This document shows, one piece after another, positions 33,079-43,779 of a stretch of DNA of 64,000 bases. Source of the stretch: Dipodascopsis uninucleata var. uninucleata. Its lineage: Eukaryota; Ascomycota; Lipomycetes; Lipomycetales; Lipomycetaceae. Each line of letters begins with the position of its first letter. Position 1 is the stretch's first letter. The stretch lies in NCBI GenBank assembly GCA_030568195.1, contig JAJLTO010000021.1:1-64000 (forward strand). The letters run 5' to 3'. Both the position numbers and the translations under genes were made by a program. Below the pieces are notes generated by a model that was given only the letters and a program-made list of their open reading frames with translations, made no database searches and was not told where the DNA came from.

Positions 33079-35316
33079 ATGGATGGTAACGACGGAAAGA
33101 AGCATGGTACTACCAATGCCTCTAGTGCTTTCTCAAAAGGTTCTTCAAGTCTCAGTAATAAGTCAGGAAAGAGTAGTTTGTATGACACAAATGACGGAGG
33201 AGATGTTAAGGTGTTCATGCCTTCTCCGTGGAACGAGTTTGGGTTGCCTTATAGTCAGAATAGCTCGCATAATATAGACTCTGTCTATTCGTCAAGTTCA
33301 CGTTCGTATGCACCGTCAGTACGCTCGTCTAGGACTGCGTCTTCAGGAATGACGCTACCTTCACTTTCATCTGCATCGTCTATCAGTGGGGAATCACGCT
33401 TGAGTATAGCATTTCCGGATGATTTTGATGCTAGTAGCATTCGTTCAGGCGCATCAGGAACCAGACATATTAAACCGGAAAATGGAATGCCTATGGATGG
33501 TTTACCAATGGCAGCTGCAGGTATGGCAATGCCTGTTCGCCAAGGTACATCGTTGACGTCTAGCGGAATGCCAGTCATCGAAGAAAGCAAGCAGTCTCTC
33601 GATGCAGAATTTGACGCTCTCGCTGGCGATGTCAAAGCCATCATGGGACAGGTGGGGCGACATATGATAGACTTATCCAAAGCGGCCGCTATAGTGACAC
33701 AGCGTATTCGGCAAGTGATTTCTGCCTGTAGCAATTATAATGTCGTTGCACTCAATATATCGCCTATAACTTGTCCTTCTCTTTTCACTATCCTAAAGGT
33801 AGTCATGCATTTTGCCGACAACTTACTATTGGGCCTTCCTTATGCTTCATCCAGAAGTTTACTTCTGCGTGCGATGACTGAGCTCGGCACGAAACTGAAA
33901 CTTGTTAAGAATGAATCTATGGGTCCTGTCGTACCTCAGCCCCGTAATTTTCCTATATCACAACAATATTTCAAGGAAAATTCGAAATCGTCAGAAATCA
34001 TTGGTCACTTGGATAAGCTTATGGAGATGCTAACAAAATTTTCAGTCAGTGATCAAGATGGTGCTTTTATTGCTCCCATAGCTCGTGGTTTCTCTGAAAA
34101 TTTTGCTGTTGTTTCGGTCTTGTTTGGAGTTCCTAGTCCTACACCTCAACATCTTGAAAGTGTTGCAGGACTGTGGGATATCTCAGATGAGATACACTTC
34201 TTTTGTCAAAAGAATAGAATAGCTACATGTGCAGGAAGTAGTAGCGAGACTCGATCGACTATTATAGATACAGGCAGTCAAACGTCTAAGGTATCGATGG
34301 GAGGTTTTCGTGCTCCGTATAGAACTTCAGCAGCTGAGATTCCTCCAATCTCAATGTCGATTGCTGCAGAAGATGCTGAAACTCTTAGTGGAACTTTAGG
34401 AGGATACGTTTATCCAAAAGTTGATCCTTCGGATCCCTCTGTTGCACAATATTCTCAATCCGCGTTTGCGATGACTTGTGCACATGTTTGTCTAAGTGAG
34501 TCGAAAGCTCGTCGTCCACACGTTGCAATTCCTTCTCCAGTTTTTATAAATATGTACCGAGATGTTCTCATGCGGGAATATTCACGGTATCCTACTCATT
34601 CACAAGAGCGACGAGCTTTTAAGAAGGCTGTCATCGCATTAGATGCCGAATTTCCACGTGAAAATGGTCGAAATATGCCTCCAAGATTTGGAGAGGTTCT
34701 TTGGGGCGAGAGAACACTTTGCCATGGTATGATCTCAGATGTTGCCATTATTAGATGCAGATCAGGTCTTAAGCCGATAGCAAATCATTTAGGCGACGAT
34801 ATCTCATTTTCTGAGTATGATCCTTCTTTGATGTTTTCAAACCTTACTGTTTCTCGAGTGGTTAAACGTTTAACTCCAGGTCTGGATGTCTTCAAGTATG
34901 GATCAACTTCAAAGTATACATCTGGACGACTGAATGGTCCACGTCTCATATACTGGGCGGATGGTGCTCTACAATCTTCCGAGTTTGTCGTTGCTTCGGC
35001 GCCATCTGGAATGTTTGCATCAGGAGGAGATTCTGGTGCTTGGATTTTACGAAAGGATGGTGTTAATGGTCTCGGTGTTGTAGGTATGCTACATGCATAC
35101 GATGGTGAACATCGTGAATTTGGTCTATTCACTCCAATGACACGTATACTTGAGCGTTTACGTGAAGTAACTGGAATCGAATGGGGTGTTGTGGGAGTGA
35201 AGGACGATGTTCAGGATGAAGAGGAAGAAATCATCGGAGGGTCTGAAACCTCTGACTCTTCTCCTGGTCACAATGCTAGTGTTGTTGATTCAAGTTCAGA
35301 TGACGATCTAGAGTAG
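33079..35316 (+). CDS. SSY5: Ssy5-type endoprotease of the SPS amino-acid sensor
   Basis: 745 aa. The N-terminal 380 residues form a Ser-rich, then helical prodomain. The C-terminal half is a chymotrypsin-like serine protease (MEROPS S64 type). The catalytic triad is visible as H469 (TCAHVC), D554 (ISDVAII) and S652 (GGDSGAWIL), with spacing close to S. cerevisiae Ssy5 (His465, Asp545, Ser640). In the SPS pathway, Ptr3 and Ssy1 signal external amino acids. Ssy5 then cleaves the latent factors Stp1/Stp2, turning on permease genes. The acidic DEEEE C-terminal tail is a lineage feature. This gene is a strong marker for a budding yeast. Confidence 0.93.
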   Translation: MDGNDGKKHGTTNASSAFSKGSSSLSNKSGKSSLYDTNDGGDVKVFMPSPWNEFGLPYSQNSSHNIDSVYSSSSRSYAPSVRSSRTASSGMTLPSLSSASSISGESRLSIAFPDDFDASSIRSGASGTRHIKPENGMPMDGLPMAAAGMAMPVRQGTSLTSSGMPVIEESKQSLDAEFDALAGDVKAIMGQVGRHMIDLSKAAAIVTQRIRQVISACSNYNVVALNISPITCPSLFTILKVVMHFADNLLLGLPYASSRSLLLRAMTELGTKLKLVKNESMGPVVPQPRNFPISQQYFKENSKSSEIIGHLDKLMEMLTKFSVSDQDGAFIAPIARGFSENFAVVSVLFGVPSPTPQHLESVAGLWDISDEIHFFCQKNRIATCAGSSSETRSTIIDTGSQTSKVSMGGFRAPYRTSAAEIPPISMSIAAEDAETLSGTLGGYVYPKVDPSDPSVAQYSQSAFAMTCAHVCLSESKARRPHVAIPSPVFINMYRDVLMREYSRYPTHSQERRAFKKAVIALDAEFPRENGRNMPPRFGEVLWGERTLCHGMISDVAIIRCRSGLKPIANHLGDDISFSEYDPSLMFSNLTVSRVVKRLTPGLDVFKYGSTSKYTSGRLNGPRLIYWADGALQSSEFVVASAPSGMFASGGDSGAWILRKDGVNGLGVVGMLHAYDGEHREFGLFTPMTRILERLREVTGIEWGVVGVKDDVQDEEEEIIGGSETSDSSPGHNASVVDSSSDDDLE

Positions 35317-35742
35317 AAATGTAATGATAGCCAATAAAAATGTGTATTTCAAGGTCTGCTAAGGTAATAATATTATTTCTCGAAGGTGTTGCGAGAGATC
35401 TGTATTCGATAAATTGTGTATTACGGTCTATTAATTGGATTTTGCTATCTGCAAATTTTTTTAAATATTTTTGGCGGATTCAAGGTTAAGTGTATTTTGA
35501 TCGGTTTGGTTTTCCAAAGCAATTGTGCGATTGGAAATAAGATGATAAAGTATAATTAGATGTTATACAAATTAAGTGATATTATACAAATATAAGATGA
35601 TGATCAATTTTCTACATTTCCTGTTTATTGGTTCAAAATATGGTGAACTTAATTTAGTCGGCCAATGTGTCCATGAACTATACTAATTATTTTGAAAAAG
35701 CCATATATAATGTACATTATTCTATTAAAGTATATAATATGA
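35317..35742. other. Convergent 3' spacer
   Basis: 426 bp between the SSY5 and DHA1 stop codons, very AT-rich with AATAAA-like and TATATA stretches suited to polyadenylation on both strands. No gene seen. Confidence 0.4.
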
Positions 35743-37259
35743 TTACTCGGAGTATGCATAGCGTGACCTTGACCTCAAGTACACACCATACTTGAAGAAA
35801 ATAAAAGGAAATGGTGTGCAAATGAGGGTTAAGAATGCCAATAGTGCTGATGCCCAAGTGTAACCCATAGTATTATACATCTGAACTGAGAAAAGCGGGA
35901 ATCCTGCAGCGAAGGACGATCTCATAAAACCATTGGCTGCTAGAGCTGAGGCTGAGTATGGTTTATAAGCTTCAACAAGATAAGTGAACACGCCAGCAAA
36001 CACAAGAATAATTCCAAATCCAAAGAATGAGGAACCAACAATCGGAGCCATAAAGTTGACCGACGCATAGTTCGTAAACGCAAACCAAAAGATACCTATA
36101 GGAATAAAAATAGCTCCCAACATGGCCTGTGGCAATCTAAATTCTGGTCTATGTCCACCATGTTTATCGGCAAGCTTAATATACAATCTTCTCCAGATGG
36201 ACTCCGTAAAGACGCCGCAAATGACTCCACATAGAAGGCCCAAGAAGGTCAATCCAATATTCTCTTGGCTAATATGATGATTATTCTCAAATACTATCAC
36301 GAAAGCCTGAAAGAATAGATAGTTGATGCCCAAAAGGATCGAAGAATAAAGACAAAGGCAAAACACCATTGGATCAAAAAGAAGCAAAAGGAAAGGTCGC
36401 TTGATACTGAAAATAAGTTCACCAACCAATGTACGATTGGTCTGGTCAATTGGCGCTATGTACTCTTGATCACCTGTCTCCTTTCTAAGTCTGCGAGCCT
36501 TCCATCGCAAAAGTACCGGTCTGAATGTTTCAGGGACAAAAAAAATGATCAAAAACAGCATGACTCCTGTCCAAATGATCATGACTCTAAAAATCCATCG
36601 CCAATTTGTTCGGACAGTGATGTAATTACCAAGAAGAGGACCAAAACTAGGTCCGAGGAATGGAGAAGCAGTGAATACCATCATTGGTGCACCCATGTCT
36701 TTTGGAGGAAATAGGTCGGAAACAGTCCCACCCGCCACAGCCATGAAGGCACTGCCTGCAAGACCAGATATAAGTCTGTTAATCAAAATGGTCTCTATAT
36801 TTTTGCCAAATGCAACAGGAAACTGAAAAGCTAAGTAAAAAATAAATGAGAGAATATATATAATACGACGTCCATAGAATTCTGACATTGGTGAATATAT
36901 CATAGGACCGGCACCCATGCCAAAGACGAAGACAGTCACGCCAGTAATAGCCTCTTCCTCATTCGCACCGAAATCACGCTCAATTCCAGTATATGCAGCA
37001 GTGTAGATAGAACTTGAACAAGTACTAGAAACTGAATTAGATATAAATCTCTTAAAACATTTGCTATTTATTGCTTGCCTACTCACACGCAAAGAGCAGC
37101 AGTGCTGCAAATAATGGTAATGATCCATTTTCTAAAAGTTGACATATTCTGCGGGTCAGTTGGATCGTCTACTCCATCCCAGTCGACCACCTTTTTCTCT
37201 GATGCAATTGTGTCGCTAGTAGCACCGCTACCCGCATTTGCTGGGACATCTGAGCCCAT
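35743..37259 (-). CDS. DHA1-family MFS drug/polyamine H+ antiporter (two exons)
   Basis: Exon 1 (37259-37087) encodes MGSDVPANAGSG to AALC with a VVDWDGVDDPTDPQN motif common before helix 1 in fungal DHA1 proteins. The intron (GTGAGT...TTTCTAG, about 62 nt) carries a TCTAATTC branch site. Exon 2 (37024-35743) gives 484 aa in total. Motif A is MSEFYGRRIIY, motif C is LGPSFGPLLGNY, and 12 membrane segments can be traced. The central loop is basic (WKARRLRKETG). Relatives include Flu1/Tpo1-like exporters of drugs and polyamines; substrate not readable. The 1.3-kb upstream region contains an unusual set of inverted repeats. Confidence 0.9.
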
Positions 37260-37660
37260 GTTGAGACGTTTAATGCTCTTGTTACTATCTGACAGGACTT
37301 TCTATTCTCTATGTTTCTGCTCTACTGGACAGAAGTCGAGCGAAATAGCAATACTATTAAGTGAGCTATTCTCTAATCGTGTAGTGATTTTCCGTTTCTG
37401 CTGTGCTCGCTCAAATATATTCCGTAGGATGTCAGTTCGCCAATTAATATGTATATCTGTTAGCTAGCACCGCTTTCGAATCTCCTCTCTATTTACAGAG
37501 GTAGGTCTTTTTTACGTCATCAGCGGAGGAACTTGGAATATTTGTACTTAATTTTTTGTGTATTGTCTATAGCCGAAAAACTTTTCTAGGACGTAAAGTA
37601 GTTGCTTGAAACTGTAAAAAGTCAACTCGATATAAAGTACGATTTAATTATACATCAGCA

Positions 37661-37709
37661 AGCTTGAAAGGCTTTCAAGCTTTTGTTCTTAATTCAAGCG
37701 AACAAAAGC
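37661..37709. repeat. Two overlapping perfect inverted repeats
   Basis: First repeat: AGCTTGAAAG (37661-37670), one base, CTTTCAAGCT (37672-37681). Second: GCTTTTGTTC (37679-37688), 11-base loop, GAACAAAAGC (37700-37709). Both have ten-base perfect arms and share three bases, so only one hairpin can form at a time. They lie about 400 bp upstream of the DHA1 transporter start. Confidence 0.8.
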
Positions 37710-38220
37710 CGCATGGGCAGCGGAAACGCCTTCGTAGATACAATGACTAATGTGAAAAGTAGATTGGTGGCTATCTGAGTGATATGCCTATCTCCTCAGC
37801 AGACTGACTGCCTTTCCGCTTCAATTAGAAGTGTACGGTAAGCGTTATGATATTTTGGTTATCTACTGTAGTAATTATTCATTTTAGTCCTGAAAGTCGC
37901 TACCTGTTTCCGCAATATACGTCACTTGGAGAAACCCTTATACTGGTTATGACAATAGCAAGCCGCTTGCATTCTTAGTAATATGACAGAACTTATCCAA
38001 CTAACCATGTTTATGACATTACGCTAAAAGAGGTAGCAACGTGCGGGATTATCAAATATGCCGTACTTCCGCACTTGAGGCAGCGTCCTCACACACAAAG
38101 AACCAACTCAACTCTAAATTTAAAATGTATTTTTTGTCGGCTATCAATGTAATTGCAATTATGACCAAAATGGTCACTAAGCTACAGTTGTGTAAATAGC
38201 GAACCTGCATATCTACAAAT

Positions 38221-38267
38221 AGCACATAGTATACGATAACTAGGTTATTCTGCGGTGACTATGTGCT
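38221..38267. repeat. Perfect inverted repeat with a nested one in its loop
   Basis: AGCACATAGT (38221-38230) pairs with ACTATGTGCT (38258-38267) across a 27-base loop. The loop contains a second repeat, ATAAC-TAG-GTTAT (38236-38248). The nested arrangement is a candidate operator or hairpin about 960 bp upstream of the DHA1 start. Confidence 0.7.
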
Positions 38268-38559
38268 AACTCGGGAACTGAGAATGCACTAGGTTAAATT
38301 AGAGTCTAAATTAGAGAACTCGGACATTTTGGTCCTTAAAATCTAATATATACCGAAAACACATTTTAAGCCTAGTCTACTTCAAGAACGTTGGCCTGAA
38401 AAGTTGTTTTCATACTAATTTAAATGGTATTTATTACTGGAGGAAAAATAAGAAATAAATACGCAAATGCGGATATATACATTAACATATTTACAACTCT
38501 GTATAAGTACATAGTTGTCTGCACGACATGCATCGCGGCAGATGAGATTATCATTTACA

Positions 38560-39663
38560 TCAAGAGTGAGCTTCCAAGTACTCTTGGTAGAGAAGGTTAG
38601 TTAGATCTGCAGCATCCATTTCACGGCATAGAGACGCTTTTGATCCTGCCCAATATGCACCAAACTCGTAATTACCATGGGATTTCGCAGCTGCGTGGAG
38701 ACGCTTTGCGATGTCATAGGCACGGGGATAGCTTGGGACTGTGATGCCGGTGGATGTCGAGCCTAACTTGTAGAGCGTGTTTGTTATTCCTCTTGCAGGC
38801 CTTCCCGATATTGCATCGGTGATTGCAGTCTCCTTTGCTTTGTCTGTCTTGAGTAGAGCTCGATGCTCTAGCTCCGCGCTTGATTCTGGACAGAGAATAT
38901 AGGCAGTGCCTAAGCTAGCCGCGCACGCATTATGGTCAATGACTTTTTTAATATCAGCACCTGTCATTATACCACCAGCCGCAACTAGAGGTAAGCTTGT
39001 ATTAATACTAACAGTATCTAAAAGATCTATTAATGGAAGGTGAATCTTATCGTTGGAAGGATCAAAACAGCCTCTGTGTCCGCCAGCCTCTATACCCTGT
39101 ACTATAAGCACATCAATGCCAGCTAATTCGGCTTCTTTAGCTTCAGCTAGACTAGTAATGCAAGCCATTGTAACTATTCCTCTATGCTTAAGTCTTTGCA
39201 CTGCTCCGGCACTTGGAAGACCGAAATGAAAACTAATGACTGCTGGTGCTTCACTGAGAATCATCTCGAGCATAGCATCGTTATTCACGAATGTACTATA
39301 AATAGTATGGAGTTCGGTTGGTGCCGGTGAGTCATATTTTTTAAAGTATTGATCCAGTCGATGAATCCACTGCTTTTCTAGAGCAACGTTTATTTCTGGA
39401 TCCTGATGGCAGAACACATTTACATTAAATGGCTTTGAAGTAAGCTGCTTTGTTTGACGTATCATGTTCCTAGCACTCTCAACGTTGCTAGCCCCTCCGA
39501 TTGCAACTGATCCTAGTGCCCCAGAATTCGAAACAGCGGCTGCTAATTTTGCTGTCGATACACCGGCCATAGGCGCCTGGACTATAGGTACTTGGATATT
39601 GATGAGTTTCAAGAATTCTTGGATCCTCATGGCTGCAGAACTTCGATTCATTTGTGCTAGCAA
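38560..39663 (-). CDS. Nitronate monooxygenase (2-nitropropane dioxygenase family)
   Basis: 367 aa; an internal Met four codons in (MNRSSAAMR) is an equally good start. The TIM-barrel FMN enzyme signatures are present: QAPMAGVSTAKLAAAVSNSG at the N-terminus, FNVNVFCHQ, ISFHFGLPS, VQGIEAGGHRGC and LVAAGGIMTG, the last two lining the flavin phosphate site. Such enzymes oxidise alkyl nitronates, including the natural toxin propionate-3-nitronate, and are soluble. No targeting signal is evident. The gene stands alone between the transporter gene and the 5S rRNA gene. Confidence 0.9.
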   Translation of the reverse strand: MLAQMNRSSAAMRIQEFLKLINIQVPIVQAPMAGVSTAKLAAAVSNSGALGSVAIGGASNVESARNMIRQTKQLTSKPFNVNVFCHQDPEINVALEKQWIHRLDQYFKKYDSPAPTELHTIYSTFVNNDAMLEMILSEAPAVISFHFGLPSAGAVQRLKHRGIVTMACITSLAEAKEAELAGIDVLIVQGIEAGGHRGCFDPSNDKIHLPLIDLLDTVSINTSLPLVAAGGIMTGADIKKVIDHNACAASLGTAYILCPESSAELEHRALLKTDKAKETAITDAISGRPARGITNTLYKLGSTSTGITVPSYPRAYDIAKRLHAAAKSHGNYEFGAYWAGSKASLCREMDAADLTNLLYQEYLEAHS

Positions 39664-39806
39664 ACAATTCTAGATAATGATTATAAAATTTTCTCTGAAT
39701 TGTTACAGTTAGCTATTTCCTTACAGATTCGAGATCTCCATTTAAAATTCGGAAAGATGAGAAACCAGCTGATGCATACACAGATTAACTGCATGGATTA
39801 ATTTTC

Positions 39807-39924
39807 AGTTGCGGCTATACCCGAATAAAGCACAGTTCCCCGTTCGATCAACATTAGTTAAACTTCTTTGGGCCTACTCAGTGCTGCGTTGGGAGACCAC
39901 GCTGGAATCGTAGGTGCTACAATT
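39807..39924 (+). rRNA. 5S ribosomal RNA gene, dispersed copy
   Basis: A 118-bp stretch starting GTTGCGGCTATACCC matches 5S rRNA throughout. It has CCCCGTTCGATCAAC, the internal promoter region TTAGTTAAACTTC, TTTGGGCC, the loop E/helix IV block TCAGTGCT then TTGGGAGACCACGC, and the 3' AGGTGCTACAATT. The ends can pair with one mismatch. Helix II can be drawn between CCCGAA and TTTGGG. A T5 run follows at once. Differences from common fungal sequence (AGTGCT for AGTACT, TTAAAC for TTAAGC) leave open whether it is a variant or a slightly decayed copy. Its lone position between protein genes shows 5S genes dispersed outside the rDNA. Confidence 0.87.
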
Positions 39925-39925
39925 C

Positions 39926-39930
39926 TTTTT
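39926..39930 (+). terminator. RNA polymerase III terminator (T5) of the 5S gene
   Basis: A run of five T residues on the coding strand begins two bases past the 5S 3' end, the normal Pol III stop signal. Confidence 0.75.
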
Positions 39931-40170
39931 ATTCTTTCAGTTTTTCCTCTTTTCAGAAGTCCTTTGAGTTTTTATATATTTTTTGACGACGATATATAAA
40001 TCATTTGTGCTGCTTTTAAGACTATGGATAAATTGTGAAACTACATTAGATGGCGTTTCGAAATCAAGATATGAATAAATGTTTCAGCTGTAGCAAAGTT
40101 GAGTTCATTATCAAAATAAAAAAAAAATATGACGAAATATGACGAAATATCACAGCTCGGCCGAGTCAAC
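39931..40170. other. Spacer between the 5S gene and alpha-xylosidase
   Basis: Short AT-rich 3' flank of the GH31 gene with a tandem ATGACGAAATATGACGAAAT (an 11-bp unit twice, near 40129). No gene. Confidence 0.4.
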
Positions 40171-42150
40171 TTACTGGATTTTTTCGAATACTGGAATCGT
40201 ATTTAAAGGACAGGGGACGTCAGCGAAAATTCCACCTTCGTAGACTTGGTCACCTTCGAACGTCTGCCATCTGCATCCAGTTGGAAAGTAGACAAGCTTC
40301 TTAGTCTCCTTGGGATTGAGAACTGGAGCGACTAGATACTTTGGTCCGTACATGTACTGGTTCTCTATCTCCCAGCATTTAGGATCTAATGGAAATTCGT
40401 AAAAGAGAGTTCTCATTATTGGGCTGCCTTTTAGATGTGCTTGCTCCATAAGACTACGTGTATAGCTTCTAAGATCTTCGCGAATTTGCATGTGTCTTTT
40501 GCAAATATCGTACACCGTCTCTCCATACGACCAAACTTCGTTAGGAGCTCCGGAGAGGCAAGTGGCGCCTCCAGTAGTGCCATATTGAGGCTGAGTGGGT
40601 AATCTGTCACCATGTAATCTCATTACTGGACAGAACGTTCCCCATTGAAACCATCGAACAAATAATTCTCTGAACTCTTCATCATCTGGATTTCCACCGA
40701 AGAAACCTCCAATGTCTGTTGTCCACCATGTGATTCCAGCAAGTCCCATATTCAAGCCTGCAACTAGCTGATTTTTGAGACTATGCCAGCTCGAGGGAAT
40801 ATCGCCAGACCAAACTAAAGCGCCATATTTCTGACTACCTGCCCAAGCACATCGTAACAAGTTGACTACGTCATTTTGACCTTCAGCTACCATACCATCA
40901 TAAAATGCCTTCGCATAGTCAAGTGGATAAATATTTCCAATGGCAAGATTAGGTCCCAGGTGATATCTATAATTGTCAAAATCATAAACAGTATATTCCG
41001 GCTCTGCTTCATCAAGCCAAAACACGCGGATACCTTTGTTGTAATAGTTTGATTTCACTTTGCTCCAGATATACTTTCTTGCTTCTGGGTTAGTTGTATC
41101 AATATGGGTTACATTACCTTGGAAGTCCATAGCAATACGAATTCCTCGATCTGTCCTGACCAGTAGTCCTTTCTCTAGCATTTCTTGATAGTTCTCACTT
41201 CTAGTGTCGACGGTGGGCCAGATAGATACCATAAGTTCTATGTTTAGTTCCTTGAGCTCGCGAATCATAGAATCTGGATCAGGCCAATATGTTGAATCAA
41301 ATCTCCAGTCACCTTGACGTGGCCAATGAAAATAGTCAATTACGATGAGATCTATAGGTAAATTACGACGTCTGTATTCGCGCGCGACTTCGAGTAGTTC
41401 CTCCTGTGTTTGGTAGCGAAGTTTGCACTGCCAGAATCCCAGACCATATTCTGGCATCATAGGGACTGTGCCTGTAGCCTTTGCATAACTCTCTTCTATC
41501 TCTGCGGGTGTATTACCAGCTACTATCCAATAATCCAAGGCTTTAGTTGAATAAGCCTCAAAGCTCATAATATTCTTGCCTAGCACTGCTCTGCCTATGG
41601 CAGGATTATTCCAAAGCAAGCCATATCCAATAGATGATACTGCAAAAGGGACGCTTGCCTGTGAATTGCGTTGCGCAAGTTCCAGATCCAGACCCTTCAA
41701 GTCGAGATACGGTTGCTGATATTGTCCCATACCGTATATCTTTTCATTCTTGTCTATTGACTCAAGTCTCATTGTTAAATGATAGTCACCACCTATAATG
41801 GGCTTAAATTCACGCGCCTCGACTTCAAGTGCCGAGCATTTAGGATCCCGCAAGTCCTTTCGATTACGAGAAAATTCCTCGAGCAGCAGTTTTCCACTAG
41901 AGTTGTAGATAGTTATTTTACCACGAACTGAGACAATGGCTTTAATATTTCCATTTGTTATTGCAGCTTGCTCTTCTTCGATTTCGATAATCGGATTTAC
42001 AAAATCAACTTCTTGAAGAGCCCAATTTGTATCAGGCATCTCATGGTGTTTGGTAGCTCTAACACGAAGAGCATTTTCTCCCCATGACTCTATCCACAAC
42101 GTTTCGGCATCGTACTTAAAAGTAAGGCGATTTTTCTCTGCATAAAACAT
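40171..42150 (-). CDS. GH31 glycosidase, probable alpha-xylosidase
   Basis: 659 aa without signal peptide, so cytoplasmic. The N-terminal beta-sandwich precedes a GH31 barrel. The predicted nucleophile is D380 in FWLDEAEPEY and the acid/base D450 in WSGDIPSSW, the arrangement of the YicI alpha-xylosidase branch rather than secreted alpha-glucosidases (WIDMNE). Other landmarks are GLGFWQCKLRY, WWTTDIGGFFGG and RWFQWGTFCPVMRLHGDR. The enzyme would release xylose from short alpha-xylosides such as isoprimeverose from xyloglucan. An intracellular form suggests import of oligosaccharides. The closest relatives are bacterial and filamentous-fungal, so horizontal origin is possible but not shown. 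Confidence 0.9.
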   Translation of the reverse strand: MFYAEKNRLTFKYDAETLWIESWGENALRVRATKHHEMPDTNWALQEVDFVNPIIEIEEEQAAITNGNIKAIVSVRGKITIYNSSGKLLLEEFSRNRKDLRDPKCSALEVEAREFKPIIGGDYHLTMRLESIDKNEKIYGMGQYQQPYLDLKGLDLELAQRNSQASVPFAVSSIGYGLLWNNPAIGRAVLGKNIMSFEAYSTKALDYWIVAGNTPAEIEESYAKATGTVPMMPEYGLGFWQCKLRYQTQEELLEVAREYRRRNLPIDLIVIDYFHWPRQGDWRFDSTYWPDPDSMIRELKELNIELMVSIWPTVDTRSENYQEMLEKGLLVRTDRGIRIAMDFQGNVTHIDTTNPEARKYIWSKVKSNYYNKGIRVFWLDEAEPEYTVYDFDNYRYHLGPNLAIGNIYPLDYAKAFYDGMVAEGQNDVVNLLRCAWAGSQKYGALVWSGDIPSSWHSLKNQLVAGLNMGLAGITWWTTDIGGFFGGNPDDEEFRELFVRWFQWGTFCPVMRLHGDRLPTQPQYGTTGGATCLSGAPNEVWSYGETVYDICKRHMQIREDLRSYTRSLMEQAHLKGSPIMRTLFYEFPLDPKCWEIENQYMYGPKYLVAPVLNPKETKKLVYFPTGCRWQTFEGDQVYEGGIFADVPCPLNTIPVFEKIQ

Positions 42151-42958
42151 TTTGTATATTAATTGTCTCTTGCGCTACAAGTTATTGGTACCAATAGAGC
42201 TATCATCATTCATTCAGTCACTACTCTGCTCTTTATAATTGATTCCATGAGTGGGGGGATAATACGGCAAGAAACGAGAATGAGGGGAAAGCAGTAAAGG
42301 ATGTTCTTCGTACGGTTTCAATGTTAATTTTGAATCATTTCGATAGCTTAGATCGTATAATGCCCTGTTGTATAATGTATCTGTAGTTGGAGAGATGTGG
42401 GGGGCTTCAAGAGCGTGATGATGTATTTGAAATAAGCGTTCGGCTCTCCTCCCAAAGTATGCTTTTCCTCTTAAATAAATACCAGCTATAGAGGAGCAAA
42501 TTAATTAGCCTAATGATCCTGCTGAAACTATAGTATATTATAAACTGATATACATAATTGGCTCTTTTATGCGATATTATAGCTATGATAGATATAATGA
42601 CAACAGCTGTAGCCTCAATGCCTCTGCCGATTCCGTTACCAGAAAAATAATTATATTCAACCCCAGATTATTGCGTTTAGGCAAATATCAAATAAGCCAT
42701 CAACCACCAGAGACTATAAGATAATATAAGATAGTATAAGACATGAATCAGAAACTGCGAGTGCGTAGTTGTCTCATACCAGACCCGCTATAACTTTTTA
42801 ACCCTCACTTCGATCATTATACCTGACTACTACATCGCCATAATTACAGCTTCATGGCTAAGGAAACTACTCTCTATATAAATTGCAAATTTTGACTAAT
42901 AAACAATATCTGTATTATTATTTATATATCCTATATACTAGTGAAGATGCTTGTAATG
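42151..42958. promoter_or_regulatory. Upstream region of the alpha-xylosidase gene
   Basis: About 800 bp, AT-rich, with a GTGGGG/CCCCAC-like G-rich patch near 42252 and 42398. TATATAAATT near 42874 lies close to the dienelactone-hydrolase stop. No gene or clear operator. Confidence 0.35.
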
Positions 42959-43779
42959 CTACTTGGTCTCAAATCTCTTGAACCAGCTAATTGCCTGCCA
43001 CTGTGCGGCGTCCTGTGCCCACTTAACTTCAGCATTAAGAAGATTTCCTCGAACTGCGAATCCGTGCTGAACAGATGAATACAATGTGAGGACATAGGTT
43101 GCCTTAATATTTTGCAAAATCTCCTCGGTCACTCTGCGCTTCTCGGGTGGAAACAAGTGGTCGGTCTCTGTTATAATGATAACGATTTATTAGCGAACAC
43201 GTCAAGTCATAATGAATAAGAGAACTTGTCAAAACAGAAGGTAGACTTACCGGCTGCTGCAATAGACAAAGGTGCTTTTATACTTCGAACTTCCTCCTCG
43301 GTGGTGAGACTTGGATGTGCAATGAAACCAGCGGTAATCTTTTCTTGACCTAAGAGACGGACAACATATTTCCCTCCGAAGCAATAGCCGACAGCGAAAA
43401 TATCCGCAATTTCAGGTCTGGTAGATTTGATATAAGCGAAAGCTTTGGCAATCAAAGCTTCTACAGTCTCAATGTTATGTTTCTTTTCAAATGCCTGGAG
43501 GTCGAAAGAGGGTCCTGATGGATATGGAGCTGGGCTATCCCCAAAGAGATTGGGGACAATACACAAGAAGCCAGCCTTGGCAAAGTTATCAGCAATAAGC
43601 TGATGATTAGTGAAAGGGAAACCAAAGATATCAGTCAAGTAAAGAATAGCTGATGTGGTGTTTGTGGGTGACTCAGTCACATAGATTTCCATATCGTCGA
43701 ATGTCTCTATCTTTCCAACAGCTTCACCATCATACTTGAAGCCTGTAAGGCAGCATTCACTAAGTCCATAAGAAGCCAT
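42959..43779 (-). CDS. Dienelactone-hydrolase-family enzyme (two exons)
   Basis: Exon 1 (43779-43251) and exon 2 (43167-42959) joined over an 83-nt intron (GTAAGT...TAACAG) give 245 aa. The catalytic triad of the family is complete only after splicing: C133 in GYCFGGKY, Asp in ETDHLFP at the start of exon 2, and His in VQHGFAVRG. The Cys-His-Asp alpha/beta-hydrolase hydrolyses dienelactone-like or related small esters; in yeasts the physiological substrate is usually unknown. It sits between the alpha-xylosidase and PhyH genes on the same strand. Confidence 0.92.

Larger units (their letters stand above)
37260..38559. promoter_or_regulatory. Transporter promoter with several inverted repeats
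   Basis: 1.3 kb between the DHA1 start and the nitronate monooxygenase stop. Apart from the repeats listed separately it has GTGCGG (38041-38046) and CCGCAC (38069-38074) as an inverted pair of the kind bound by Zn2Cys6 dimers. No gene recognised. Confidence 0.45.
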
